Shown piece by piece: positions 33,501 through 39,199 of a stretch of 64,000 nt of DNA (position 1 is the first letter of the stretch; each line of letters opens with the position of its first letter). The notes under the pieces are model-generated. The model ran no database searches. It was not told the DNA's origin and saw nothing but the letters and a program-made list of their open reading frames with translations. This DNA is from Megascapheus bottae (Eukaryota > Chordata > Mammalia > Rodentia > Geomyidae), in NCBI GenBank assembly GCA_024803745.1, contig JANJXV010000190.1:124001-188000 (forward strand), read 5' to 3'. The translations under genes were made by a program, and so were the position numbers.

Positions 33501-36289
33501 GTGCTTACACTTATTCTTATAGCTGGCATTGGAATTTAAACAGATTCTTGGAATTGGTTGTGGAACCTGGTTGTGCACATATTGCTGTTTCCTATGCAGG
33601 AGGCAAGGAATTTAAGGGTATAGCTCTTACTGGACTATTCACAAAGTATATGAACTGGTAAGGAAATTGTCCTAAATAAAAATGGCTCATTAGTTGTCCT
33701 ATGAAAATCAGTCATATAATCAATGTGTAAACTTAAGATCTTAGAATTGTGCTTAAGATCTTATCGCTCGTACACCTGAATTCGCCTTCCTTAGAATATC
33801 AAGTCTGAGTTGGAGATGGCTCAAGAAGATCTGTTGATGACCCAGAAGGATAAATTTATGCTTCAAGCCAAAGTATCTGAACTGAAGAACAGCATGAAGA
33901 CTCTACTTCAGCAGAACCAGCAGCTCAAGCTGGACCTCCGTCGAAGCACAGCCAAGGTAGCATTCAAGCCAGGCCCCTTCTCTTTAAGCCTCCCACATCT
34001 GGATTTATTTGGGCATGAGGCTGGTAGGTTGTCTCATCATTCTCACATAAAGCAGATATCAACTTAGAGTAACTGCTGTGTGAAATTAAATTATAGAGGA
34101 TTCTGCTTGGGCAGTAGATCAAATCATTTTATTTGGTACCATTTTTTTGTGGGTCTTTGGGCCTGAGCTCTTTAGCTCTACCCCTTGAGCCACAGCGGAC
34201 ATTTTTCCTTTTCTAGTGATTATTTGCAGATAAGAGTCTCATGTTCTTTAGTTCCAGGGCTGGCTTTGAACTGCGATCCTCAGATCTCAGCCTCCTGAGT
34301 AGCTAGGATTACAGGTGTAAGCCACTGTGTGTGGCATGTCTACTCTTTTTTTTCATAAATCCAAATGCCATTTTGCTGCAATATACTTTTTTTTTTTTAC
34401 TTGAACTCTGGGCCTGGGCCGCTGTCCCTGAGCTCTTCAGCTGAAGGTTACCATCCTACCCCTTGAGCCATAGCCCCACTTCTGGTTTTCTGGTGATTAA
34501 CTGGAGATAAGAGTCTCACATTCTTTAGTGCCTGGGCTGGCTTTGAACCAAGATCCTCAGATCTCAGCCTCCTAAATAGCTAGGATTACAGGCGTGAACC
34601 ACTGCGCCAGCATTAATAATACTTAATATACTATTTTTTTTTTTTTTTGGTCGGTGTGGGGCTTGAACTCTGGGCCTGGGCATTGTCCCTGAGCTCTTAA
34701 GCTCAAGGCTAATGCTCTACACTTGAGCCACAGTGCCACCTCTGGTTTTCTGGTGGTTAACTGGAGATAAGAATCTCATGGACTTTAGTGCCCAGGCTGG
34801 CTTTGAACCTAGATCCTCAGATCTCAGCCTCCTTAGTAGCTAGTGAATTTTTATTTTTAAACGAAATGAAAGAATAGCTTGACAGCTGTAGTGTAGGTGG
34901 TGGTGAGACCCCATACCAGATGGTTGACATACCAGCAGGTTTCCTATACACAGCCTACAAAAATAGATGCAGGCATTTTCAGATTCTAAGGGTTATGTAG
35001 CATAATTTGCTACTGGTGGAAAAACTTTTAGGTTCTCGAAAAGGCTCAATGAGTTGGATAATTTACTTATGTTCTTAGGGAAGCTCAGAATTGAGGTAGT
35101 GGGTCTCCCATGGAAGAGTTCATTTGTGTTCTCCCAAAGGTCAATACATAAATTATACTTATGTGTATGTACATTAGGGATAAAATTGTTGACTGGCCCA
35201 CATTTGTCTGGTGATAACCAGACTATATTGATATTTGGGGCCTTGTGTTGTACAGGGGTCTTCCTGCCTCTAATTGTCATAGTAGAGACTGATGGAGACA
35301 CATAGGGAAACTAATGGTATGATTTTGTAAACAGAGGAAGGAACTAAAAGGAGAGGCCAGCTCCTCCAGCCCTGCAACACCCATCAAGATCCCTGACTGC
35401 CCTGTCCCAGCCTCACTGCTAGAGGAACTGCTACGACCCCCGCCCGCCGTGAGCAAGGAGCCTCTCAAGAACCTGAATAGCTGTTTGCAGCAGCTCAAGT
35501 ATGATCTGTATTCTGTGCATGTCATTTAGGCTTTGAAATGACATTTCATGTAGAAGAGCCTCTCTTGTGGTGCCCCATAGAGTGCCAGCAGCATCTGAGT
35601 AGGCTTCTGCCAGTTGGGGCTTCTCATAGGCAGAGCCTCTAGGTCCGTGTTATAATGTGAAAGTGGTTGCAAGAACTACTCTGGCGAAACCAGGTATTTT
35701 GTACCTGTCAGCCATGTATTGAGTCTCCTACATTAGGATACAAGAGACATGTCACAGGGCATGCAACGTAAGGATTCCATGGGCAGGTGATGGCTCCCAC
35801 ATGTGACTTGGTCACCATGGACCATTGGGTATACTGTCTTTAATCTTTATGGTCCTGGTGGAAGCTCTCTCAACCAGAAGCCGAGCCAGATGGTCTCCTG
35901 GCTTTTGCCAAAAACAAAGACAAATGTTTAGGGTGCTTGTCTTCTGTGAGCGTGGCTGGTTTTGCTATCTGGTTAGACATTTATTACTCTTTGAAAGCAC
36001 CATTCATGCCAGTGAGCCAGTGCATTCAGCTCCAGTTTATTAGTGGAAGCTATGAATGGTTGGTCTTCCTGGGCCTCATGTGACTGCATCTTCCTTTCTC
36101 TTTTTTCATAACCTCAGACAGGAGATGGACAGTTTGCAGCGCCAGATGGAGGAACATACCATCACTGTACACGAGTCTCTGTCCTCATGGGCTCAGGTGG
36201 AAGCTGCCACAGGAGAGCACGCCCACCCCAGGGGAGATACAGAGCCACATGGTCAAAGTGGGGTTCCCAGAGAAGGACTGGATCAGTGA
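858..36289 (+). CDS. GOLGA3: GOLGA3 (golgin subfamily A member 3, golgin-160), 21 coding exons, 5' partial
   Basis: Known role: peripheral Golgi membrane coiled-coil protein that helps dynein-based Golgi positioning and cargo trafficking, is cleaved by caspases in apoptosis, and is needed for spermatogenesis (mouse Mea2). Seen: exons at 858-961, 1748-2376, 4090-4201, 6734-7040, 10380-10582, 11859-11996, 12203-12364, 12825-13193, 18273-18350, 19450-19713, 21178-21272, 24062-24278, 25113-25256, 25959-26156, 26961-27077, 31353-31492, 32087-32219, 32798-32920, 33795-33956, 35335-35498 and 36118-36289. All have GT/AG borders and compatible phases, giving 4031 nt and about 1343 residues. Order and sequence follow human golgin-160 closely as I recall it. 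The first two exons encode the unstructured head (SLADYR region); from 4090 to about 35340 the product is a nearly continuous Glu/Gln/Leu-rich coiled coil. The start codon and the first ~140 residues lie outside the window. No frameshift or premature stop was seen. Confidence 0.97.
1231..1690 (+). mobile_element. B1-Geo SINEs, compound
   Basis: A B1-like head (1231-1359), a complete B1-Geo element (1360-1590) and a further Geo monomer (1606-1690) stand in series. Confidence 0.8.
1748..2376 (+). CDS. GOLGA3: GOLGA3 exon, Ser-rich head domain
   Basis: 629 nt, the largest GOLGA3 exon here; acceptor ttttcag, donor gtaagg, leaves in phase 2. Encodes RLFSTLDPELMLNPE, then KIRSLADYRTEDS, a Ser-rich stretch with SEAD at 2141-2152 (human SEVD, caspase-7 site D311), and GQFPSIKDVLQAAAAEHQDQ. 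The stretch between the Ser-rich part and this last motif is about seven residues shorter than in human. Confidence 0.96.
2493..3192. mobile_element. Nested SINE cluster
   Basis: Minus-strand B1-Geo halves at 2493-2638 and 3088-3192 are separated by a plus-strand IDL-Geo (2640-2826) and a second minus-strand B1-Geo (2827-3060). The broken halves share a duplicated aagartctcacrgact. Confidence 0.75.
3335..3447 (+). mobile_element. Geo monomer with short B1 remnant
   Basis: The ctactcaggaggctgag remnant is followed directly by the Geo monomer, with most of the head deleted. Confidence 0.7.
3480..3683 (+). mobile_element. Diverged IDL-Geo SINE
   Basis: tRNA-like head, an AAC-expanded linker at about 3562-3580, and a Geo monomer ending ctaggattggc. 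Confidence 0.75.
3727..3940 (+). mobile_element. B1-Geo SINE
   Basis: B1-like head ggtggctcatgcc, Geo monomer, then a tail that has become the adjacent microsatellite. Confidence 0.75.
3941..3999 (+). repeat. (GATA)n microsatellite
   Basis: Tandem gata units with two leading ggat units; it arose in the 3' tail of a SINE. Confidence 0.95.
4090..4201 (+). CDS. GOLGA3: GOLGA3 exon, start of coiled coil
   Basis: Acceptor gtctctcag, donor gtaaga. Encodes LQVLKEKMRLEGQLEALSLE. The AG from the previous exon plus T gives Ser. A tetranucleotide microsatellite ends about 90 bases upstream of the acceptor. Confidence 0.95.
4484..4572. repeat. Polypyrimidine CCCT/TTTC tract
   Basis: Imperfect ccct, tctc and ttcc repeats. 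Confidence 0.9.
4590..5093 (-). mobile_element. Old B1 and B1-Geo SINEs
   Basis: B1-like fragment at 4590-4685 (atgctgggattaca) and a diverged B1-Geo at 4860-5093. Confidence 0.65.
5133..5228 (-). repeat. Unclassified dispersed repeat, copy A
   Basis: Nearly identical to 53405-53508. T-rich at its left end, suggesting the 3' end of a minus-strand retroelement. Confidence 0.75.
5268..5468 (-). mobile_element. B1-Geo SINE
   Basis: Reverse-strand Geo monomer followed by a shortened B1-like head. Confidence 0.75.
5524..5552 (+). repeat. (TG)n microsatellite
   Basis: About 14 TG units. Confidence 0.95.
5828..5920 (-). mobile_element. Old ID-like SINE
   Basis: Poly(T), then a reverse tRNA-like monomer; no Geo part. 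Confidence 0.6.
6209..6417 (-). mobile_element. IDL-Geo SINE with (GTTT)n tail
   Basis: The gttt repeat at 6209-6228 is the reverse of the A-rich tail; both monomers are complete. Confidence 0.85.
6734..7040 (+). CDS. GOLGA3: GOLGA3 exon, coiled coil
   Basis: Acceptor ttttcag, donor gtgagg, leaves in phase 1. Encodes ALKEKAELQAQLAALS through LSKDNT, with DTLKQSCWDLEQAMTDLQNM in the middle. Confidence 0.96.
7041..7834. other. GOLGA3 intron, no repeat recognised
   Basis: Unique-looking sequence, no exon or SINE seen. Confidence 0.55.
7835..8040. repeat. (CCCTCT)n polypyrimidine tract
   Basis: About 200 bases of almost pure C/T on the plus strand, which may adopt a triplex-type structure. Long open frames through it are artefacts of composition. 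Confidence 0.95.
8041..8262 (-). mobile_element. B1-Geo SINE
   Basis: Complete in reverse; its tail abuts the polypyrimidine tract. Confidence 0.8.
8319..9410 (+). mobile_element. Array of seven same-strand SINE units
   Basis: In order: B1-Geo 8319-8560, B1 head 8563-8680, ID-like 8694-8782, IDL-Geo 8783-8988, Geo 8989-9108, partial Geo 9109-9205, B1+ID composite 9217-9410. Many are joined through A-rich tails. Confidence 0.8.
9411..10379. other. GOLGA3 intron, no repeat recognised
   Basis: No SINE or exon seen before the 10380 acceptor. Confidence 0.55.
10380..10582 (+). CDS. GOLGA3: GOLGA3 exon, coiled coil
   Basis: Acceptor actttcag, donor gtatgg. The G of the previous exon plus TG gives Val, then HDLRQQMAALQSQLQQVQ through GEVAHIQ. 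Confidence 0.96.
10740..10830 (+). mobile_element. Old ID-like SINE
   Basis: Diverged tRNA-like monomer with box B gagttcaaac and an A-rich end. Confidence 0.6.
10872..10923 (+). repeat. 52-bp dispersed duplicate, copy A
   Basis: Matches 13656-13707 with four differences by eye; not SINE sequence. Confidence 0.8.
11290..11515 (-). mobile_element. B1-Geo SINE
   Basis: Complete, moderately diverged. Confidence 0.8.
11859..11996 (+). CDS. GOLGA3: GOLGA3 exon, coiled coil
   Basis: 46 whole codons, VGQMTQAGLLEHLKLENVSL to QLQNIE. The acceptor gtctttgaag has a short pyrimidine tract; donor gtgagg. Confidence 0.95.
12203..12364 (+). CDS. GOLGA3: GOLGA3 exon, coiled coil
   Basis: 54 whole codons, ADMLDQEAAF to LEQHLEQ. 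Acceptor gagcctag, donor gtaagt. Confidence 0.95.
12476..12680 (+). mobile_element. IDL-Geo SINE
   Basis: Well-preserved box A (tggcctagtgg) and box B (ggttcaattcc), and a poly(A) tail. Confidence 0.88.
12825..13193 (+). CDS. GOLGA3: GOLGA3 exon, coiled coil
   Basis: 123 whole codons, VKLTLHQRDQQL to AIKSSQ. Acceptor gtttctag, donor gtaaag. It is followed by the longest GOLGA3 intron in the window (5.1 kb, mostly SINEs). Confidence 0.96.
13355..13533 (-). mobile_element. IDL-Geo SINE
   Basis: Both monomers present in reverse, moderately diverged. Confidence 0.82.
13656..13707 (+). repeat. 52-bp dispersed duplicate, copy B
   Basis: Partner of 10872-10923. Confidence 0.8.
14118..14764 (-). 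mobile_element. Three minus-strand SINE units
   Basis: B1-Geo with an internal duplication of the Geo start (14118-14398), Geo monomer (14410-14520), B1-Geo (14521-14764). Confidence 0.78.
14918..15111 (-). mobile_element. IDL-Geo SINE with target-site duplication
   Basis: Flanked by gtgaagcctt at 14908-14917 and 15112-15121. Confidence 0.9.
15424..15605 (-). mobile_element. IDL-Geo SINE, internally deleted
   Basis: Complete Geo monomer; linker and head are rearranged. Confidence 0.72.
15619..15818 (-). mobile_element. IDL-Geo SINE with target-site duplication
   Basis: 13-bp ggcttacctgaat at 15606-15618 and 15819-15831; inserted at the edge of the older SINE to its left. Confidence 0.9.
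15968..16152 (+). mobile_element. IDL-Geo SINE
   Basis: Both monomers; followed by a GAGG-rich stretch. Confidence 0.85.
16452..16708 (-). mobile_element. IDL-Geo SINE with internal microsatellite
   Basis: The linker between monomers is replaced by (CT)n 16556-16602 and (AT)n 16603-16632; both monomers are intact either side. Confidence 0.88.
16884..17087 (-). mobile_element. IDL-Geo SINE with 16-bp target-site duplication
   Basis: tgcagacacatcttct at 16868-16883 and 17088-17103. Well preserved, so probably young. Confidence 0.93.
17088..17145 (+). repeat. 29-bp tandem duplication
   Basis: Two units (17088-17116, 17117-17145) with three differences; the first contains the SINE target-site copy. 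Confidence 0.85.
17149..17509 (-). mobile_element. Unclassified 361-bp retroinsertion
   Basis: Poly(T) at the left end and a perfect 17-bp duplication tacctggcctttctttt at 17132-17148 and 17510-17526. AT-rich, no SINE similarity; could be a 5'-truncated LINE-1 3' end or a retroposed transcript. Confidence 0.8.
17551..17586 (+). repeat. (TG)n microsatellite
   Basis: About 18 units with interruptions. Confidence 0.93.
17640..18091 (-). mobile_element. Two B1-Geo SINEs
   Basis: Complete element 17640-17874 and a diverged one at 17920-18091. Confidence 0.72.
18273..18350 (+). CDS. GOLGA3: GOLGA3 small exon, coiled coil
   Basis: 26 codons, VEHLEQETVSLRKQIQKV through FLQQK. Acceptor tctcccgtag, donor gtaaga. 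Confidence 0.95.
18486..18687 (+). mobile_element. IDL-Geo SINE
   Basis: Well preserved, head ggccgggagtttggcctag, poly(A) tail. Confidence 0.9.
18756..18962 (-). mobile_element. B1-Geo SINE
   Basis: Nearly complete in reverse. Confidence 0.8.
19088..19370. mobile_element. Old ID-like SINE fragments
   Basis: Plus-strand fragment 19088-19145, minus-strand 19188-19272, and a weaker minus-strand remnant at about 19300-19370. Confidence 0.5.
19450..19713 (+). CDS. GOLGA3: GOLGA3 exon, coiled coil
   Basis: 88 codons, VMVEAYRRDTTTKDQLISEL to DEMETQLQ. Acceptor tatggcag, donor gtcagt. Confidence 0.96.
19714..21177. other. GOLGA3 intron, SINE-free 1.4 kb
   Basis: The longest SINE-free intron in the first gene. 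I see no coding sequence; an old LTR-type insertion is possible (about 20130-21100), but I could not define ends. Confidence 0.45.
21178..21272 (+). CDS. GOLGA3: GOLGA3 exon, coiled coil
   Basis: Encodes SLQFDKEQMVALIETNEVL to QEAK, leaving in phase 2. Acceptor ccccttttgaag. A second in-frame AG lies 9 bases downstream (see findings). Confidence 0.93.
21490..21968 (-). mobile_element. Two B1-Geo SINEs
   Basis: 21490-21714 and 21747-21968, same orientation. The short flanks gcagcaattggttttt and gcagttgcttttt look like a degraded target duplication of the second. Confidence 0.78.
22040..22595 (-). mobile_element. Old ID-like and B1-like remnants
   Basis: ID-like 22040-22115 and 22222-22304; two B1-like stretches ending with catgcctggc and catgtcactgcc. 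Confidence 0.5.
22734..22919 (-). mobile_element. IDL-Geo SINE
   Basis: Well preserved; aaatttattt flanks both sides as a likely target duplication. Confidence 0.9.
22940..23573 (-). mobile_element. B1-Geo SINEs and a B1 remnant
   Basis: B1-Geo 22940-23156, strongly diverged B1-Geo 23201-23448, B1-like 23470-23573. Confidence 0.65.
23580..24061. other. GOLGA3 intron, no repeat recognised
   Basis: Nothing supported here before the 24062 exon. Confidence 0.5.
24062..24278 (+). CDS. GOLGA3: GOLGA3 exon, coiled coil
   Basis: The phase-2 codon closes to Asn (human Lys), then AITEQKQKMRRLGSDLTSAQ to DPTLQ. Acceptor ttgtcccag, donor gtaggt. Confidence 0.95.
24384..24588 (-). mobile_element. B1-Geo SINE
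   Basis: Poly(T), Geo and B1-like head, with internal deletions. Confidence 0.75.
24906..24998 (+). mobile_element. B1 SINE fragment
   Basis: gcctgtagtcctagcactca, then caagaccctgtctctaaaac: a classical B1 arrangement without Geo. Confidence 0.65.
25113..25256 (+). CDS. GOLGA3: GOLGA3 exon, coiled coil
   Basis: 48 codons, EKIQALEVELQSVGQSKMLL to LELEDE. Acceptor tggccatcag (weak tract), donor gtaaca. Confidence 0.93.
25257..25958. other. GOLGA3 intron, no repeat recognised
   Basis: Unique-looking; nothing supported. Confidence 0.5.
25959..26156 (+). CDS. GOLGA3: GOLGA3 exon, coiled coil
   Basis: 66 codons, LQESRGFKKKIKRLEELNKK to LVQLNLQ. Acceptor tatttcag, donor gtactc. Confidence 0.96.
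26157..26960. other. GOLGA3 intron, no repeat recognised
   Basis: Unique-looking; nothing supported. Confidence 0.5.
26961..27077 (+). CDS. GOLGA3: GOLGA3 exon, coiled coil
   Basis: 39 codons, VQAVLLRKEEEDRQMKQLVQ to NNLKEQ. Acceptor gtcatctag, donor gtgtgt. Confidence 0.95.
27258..27715 (+). mobile_element. B1-Geo SINE split by an IDL-Geo insertion
   Basis: B1 head 27258-27362; IDL-Geo with long poly(A) 27363-27575; B1-Geo resumes at 27576. The 9-bp aagactctt is duplicated at 27354-27362 and 27576-27584. Confidence 0.92.
27853..28066 (+). mobile_element. Old ID-like and B1 SINEs
   Basis: ID-like 27853-27940; B1 27950-28066 with gaggccagtctgggctac. Confidence 0.65.
28478..28679 (+). mobile_element. 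IDL-Geo SINE with target-site duplication
   Basis: aataaatttctt at 28466-28477 and 28680-28691. Confidence 0.93.
28838..29763 (-). mobile_element. Four minus-strand SINEs in series
   Basis: B1-Geo 28838-29031, truncated IDL-Geo 29060-29211, B1-Geo 29279-29499, B1-Geo 29515-29763. Confidence 0.82.
29797..30001 (+). mobile_element. IDL-Geo SINE with target-site duplication
   Basis: cataaagat at 29788-29796 and 30002-30010. Confidence 0.92.
30110..30972 (-). mobile_element. B1-Geo, ID-like and two IDL-Geo SINEs
   Basis: B1-Geo 30110-30352, old ID-like 30362-30452, IDL-Geo 30551-30754, IDL-Geo 30791-30972. Confidence 0.78.
30973..31352. other. GOLGA3 intron, no repeat recognised
   Basis: An open frame here runs into the 31353 exon in the wrong frame and is not coding. 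Confidence 0.55.
31353..31492 (+). CDS. GOLGA3: GOLGA3 exon, coiled coil
   Basis: Begins VAAARMEAGHNRRHFKAATL and leaves in phase 2 after ADEL. Acceptor ttccttctag, donor gtgagt. Confidence 0.96.
31493..32086. other. GOLGA3 intron, no repeat recognised
   Basis: Nothing supported. Confidence 0.5.
32087..32219 (+). CDS. GOLGA3: GOLGA3 exon, coiled coil
   Basis: Completes Gln, then IQEGKHLQEITQFQTELAET to PVGSQE. Acceptor tacgtgcag, donor gtgagg. Confidence 0.95.
32290..32752 (+). mobile_element. B1+ID composite and B1-Geo SINE
   Basis: 32290-32505 joins a B1-like head to an ID-like unit; 32540-32752 is a diverged B1-Geo ending 45 bases before an exon. Confidence 0.65.
32798..32920 (+). CDS. 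GOLGA3: GOLGA3 exon, coiled coil
   Basis: 41 codons, MENLKWELDQKEREIQSLKQ to TQQSLQ. Acceptor ccttttag. The donor gtttgt is the weakest in the gene and sits directly against a minisatellite. Confidence 0.94.
32927..33093 (+). repeat. ~35-bp minisatellite, five units
   Basis: Units begin at 32927, 32962, 32990, 33025 and 33059 (35, 28, 35, 34, 35 bases), each built on ccctgtccccag, atctgggtggaggtg and a short spacer. Confidence 0.9.
33094..33794. other. GOLGA3 intron, no repeat recognised
   Basis: Nothing supported. Confidence 0.5.
33795..33956 (+). CDS. GOLGA3: GOLGA3 exon, coiled coil
   Basis: 54 codons, NIKSELEMAQEDLLMTQKDK to RRSTAK. Acceptor cttccttag, donor gtagca. Confidence 0.95.
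34143..34845 (-). mobile_element. Three B1-Geo SINEs in series
   Basis: 34143-34336, 34387-34611, 34634-34845, each starting with a T tract. Confidence 0.85.
35335..35498 (+). CDS. GOLGA3: GOLGA3 exon, C-terminal linker
   Basis: RKELKGEASSSSPATPIKIP through SCLQQL, leaving in phase 2. It contains the conserved Pro-rich stretch LLEELLRPPPAVSKEPL. Human has one extra Thr at the exon start. Acceptor gtaaacag, donor gtatga. Confidence 0.95.
36118..36289 (+). CDS. GOLGA3: GOLGA3 last coding exon with stop
   Basis: QEMDSLQRQMEEHTITVHES, then a less conserved tail ending EGLDQ and TGA at 36287-36289. Acceptor aacctcag. Confidence 0.95.
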
Positions 36290-37913
36290 CCATCACCACC
36301 CTTGCCACCAAGTGTTGGGCAGCTGTGTGAAGGAATGTTCTTTTGTCAATATTATTTATTTGACATTTTTCTAAGATGAAGTGTACATTTTGCTTTTGCC
36401 TTTAACAAGGAGTAAAATAAGAGAATGAGAGCCAAGGATAAGTCATTTGAAATCACAACTAGCTTTTCCCATGAAATGACCAAATCTTAAGAACCTGGCT
36501 TATGCTTCACTGAGGAATGCTTGAAGTGCTTGTTGGCCTGTTTGCAGAAAGAGACATCTTATGAGTAATGGTAGGTGATGTCAGCATCCAGGTCCTGGCA
36601 GGAACTTTGCACAATAGGGTATGTGGTCAGCTGTGCCTGACAGGCTAGGGTGATGTTTCTCAGTTTCCTGTTTTACTCAATAATAGTTTTATTTTTGCTG
36701 CTGTCTTATTTTCACCTTTTGTTTTTTATTTCATTCATCTCTTAATAGCCATCCCACCACAAGCTGTGTATAAAAATACTGAAAATCTTTTAAAAGCCTA
36801 TGCCTATATTATTTAAGGAAGGACCTAATTGTCTGTCTTTATTGATTACATTTTGAAAATCTGCTGTTGGAAATTGTACATGAAGGATTTATGGATGTCA
36901 TAAGTTATATTTTAGGAAATACTACTTTATCCTCTAAAACCAAATATTCTTGCACAGAAAAGGTTTCTTGTTTTAGTTTTCTAGACAGTCTTTTCTTCTG
37001 TCAATGTCTTTGTAATTCATAGCACTAACCTGTTAAGGCCACTAGTTCTGTGTGGTCCCTACCTTGGCTGACTCACCAGGTAAGGCTTCAGTCAAACCCT
37101 TGATTGTTCTCAGTGACCACCAGGAGACACAAGGATACCAGTGTCCCCACAAACTGACCTGACATTTGGGGAATGCAGGGATCTGAAGCAGAATGGAGGA
37201 GGCTTTAAACTTACCTATGGATTATAGGCTACACCTCCATGCTCTATGAGATGGTGTTTACACAAGCCTATGAGTGCCTGTTGGCATTCAGTTGAGGACC
37301 TGGGCCCTTGGAGGATGCTGGTGTTAGACGAAGTCATAGTGTCTCAAAGGTGGTAGTTATTCCATGAGACACAGGAGGTTTAGAGACAGATGCTTTGCTT
37401 TGAAGTCCAACACCTATATCATGAGATTTTTCTGGGATTTGTATCTCATCTAAGATAATAAACCTACAGATGGGGACTGACAGAGAATTGAAGTCTTTAT
37501 TTGGTAAGAAATTCTAAAATAAAACTTACAGATTAGAAGGGAAAGAAAGAAAGGAGCGATAGGTGGCTTGAGCGAACAGATCTGATATGAAAGTAAAGGT
37601 TTTTTTTCTTTGTTTTTTAGAAAGTAAAGTTTTAAGTGTTACTGATCAGCCCTGTTGGTAAAGTCCTTGTGTCTACTTTGTTGAGAAAACAGTATGAAAT
37701 TTTTAAGTTGTTTGTGTTCTCTTGTAATATGTAGTATTAGAAGGTTAACTGGCGTAGTTAAGGGATTAAAAGATATTTGGTATTTAAAAAATATCTCCTA
37801 GCAAGTATCAGAACTTTTAAAAATGTGTATATCATTTGTTCAGGGCTAATCTTGAAATAATACTTGAAAACTTCATTTTAAATATACTCTACTTTTTATC
37901 TTGAGTTGGAAAT

Positions 37914-38018
37914 TGTTTTTTTGTGCCGGTACTAGGTCTTCAAATCAAGACCTAGGCGCTGTCGCTTAGCTTTTTTTGCTCAAAGATGGTGCACTACTAG
38001 AGCTACAGCTAACTTCCA
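37914..38018 (-). mobile_element. Geo monomer fragment in 3' UTR
   Basis: Diverged Geo monomer without a head. Confidence 0.6.
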
Positions 38019-38118
38019 GAAATTGACTACATTGTTCTTGTACCAATAGAAAAGAAAAATGGTAATTTACATTCTTATTTATTTCGGTTGTACTATCTTG
38101 TTTCAAAACTAATACCTA

Positions 38119-38320
38119 CGGGGCTGGGAGTCTGGCCTAGTGGTAGAGTGTTTGCCTAGCATGCACGAAGACCGGGGTTTGATTCCTCGGTACCACATAT
38201 ATAGAAAAAACCAGAAGTGGTGCTGAGGCTCACGTGGTAGAGCTCTACCCTTGAGAAAGTCCAAGGACAGTGCTCAGGCCCTGAGCTCATGCCCAGGACT
38301 GGCAAAAAAAATAGAAATAA
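38119..38320 (+). mobile_element. IDL-Geo SINE in GOLGA3 3' UTR
   Basis: Well preserved; flanked by taataccta at 38110-38118 and 38321-38329. Sense orientation, so it would be part of the mature mRNA. Confidence 0.9.
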
Positions 38321-39177
38321 TAATACCTAGGCTTATTCTGTGACAGAATTTTTCTCCCTCCATGCTCAGGTCTTTGAGTGGGGTTCACTATTTTTCTCTT
38401 CTCTTAGGAGAAGATAAACTCATTCTCGTTCAATTAACCAAGTGAAAGTCCTTCTCCTTTTTTCATCCCTTTCTTTCGTCCTTATCCCTTTTCTTTTGCT
38501 CTGCTATCCTGAATATGTGTTTGTACACTCACAAATGGCAACTCCTTTAGGCCTTGCCATCCTTCTGTATGAGTCTTCTTTGCCAGGGCCACATTGGTTC
38601 CATGAAGGGACTGGTTTGTCAGTGCCAGCCTCTGTCTATCTTCGTGCATTTGATTTTTATGCACACATGCAGTTCTGGATCAGAGGCCTCCTACACTCAG
38701 TTGGTATAGGAATATTGAAAAGGCTACTGGCCAACAGTCACTGTATTTCTGTGTCCATGAGTGTTTCCTTAAACAAAAATAAGGTGTCATGTAAAGATTC
38801 TGGAAGTGAAGGGGAACAGTATATTTGAAACAAAAATGCCCTTTCTTCCAAAGACCCCAGTAACAATTACACTGAGTTGTGAGACAGAATGAGCCTTAAC
38901 CTACTACACCTATAGAATTTTTTTTTTTTTTAAAGGTCTCATTTCATAGTGGTCTCAGGTTCTGATAGGATCTTTGGGTTGATGCTTTAGAAGGACCTGA
39001 AAAAAATCAGCGATTTTGTTTCTCATTTCTGTTTTTAAAAGTTTCTTCAGAAAGTCCTCAGGTTGGGGCTTTCCCAGGAAAGGTATCACCAAGGGTCACA
39101 GATTGTAACTTTGAAAAGCATGTTGATTTTTTTTTTTATGACTATACGCGTGCTTGGGAATTCCTTAAATTTTGTGC

Positions 39178-39183
39178 AATAAA
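39178..39183 (+). promoter_or_regulatory. GOLGA3: Probable GOLGA3 poly(A) signal
   Basis: AATAAA followed within about 40 bases by a G/T-rich element, and the last strong signal before the ANKLE2 promoter. AATAAA at 37457-37462 and 37518-37523 are plausible proximal alternatives. Confidence 0.65.
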
Positions 39184-39199
39184 CTATTTTTGGTAAAGG

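Noticed and set aside
38442..38828. 128-codon open frame starting with a hydrophobic stretch in the GOLGA3 3'UTR
   Set aside because: No family recognised, no promoter or splice context, lies inside a 3'UTR; length is within chance for the region.
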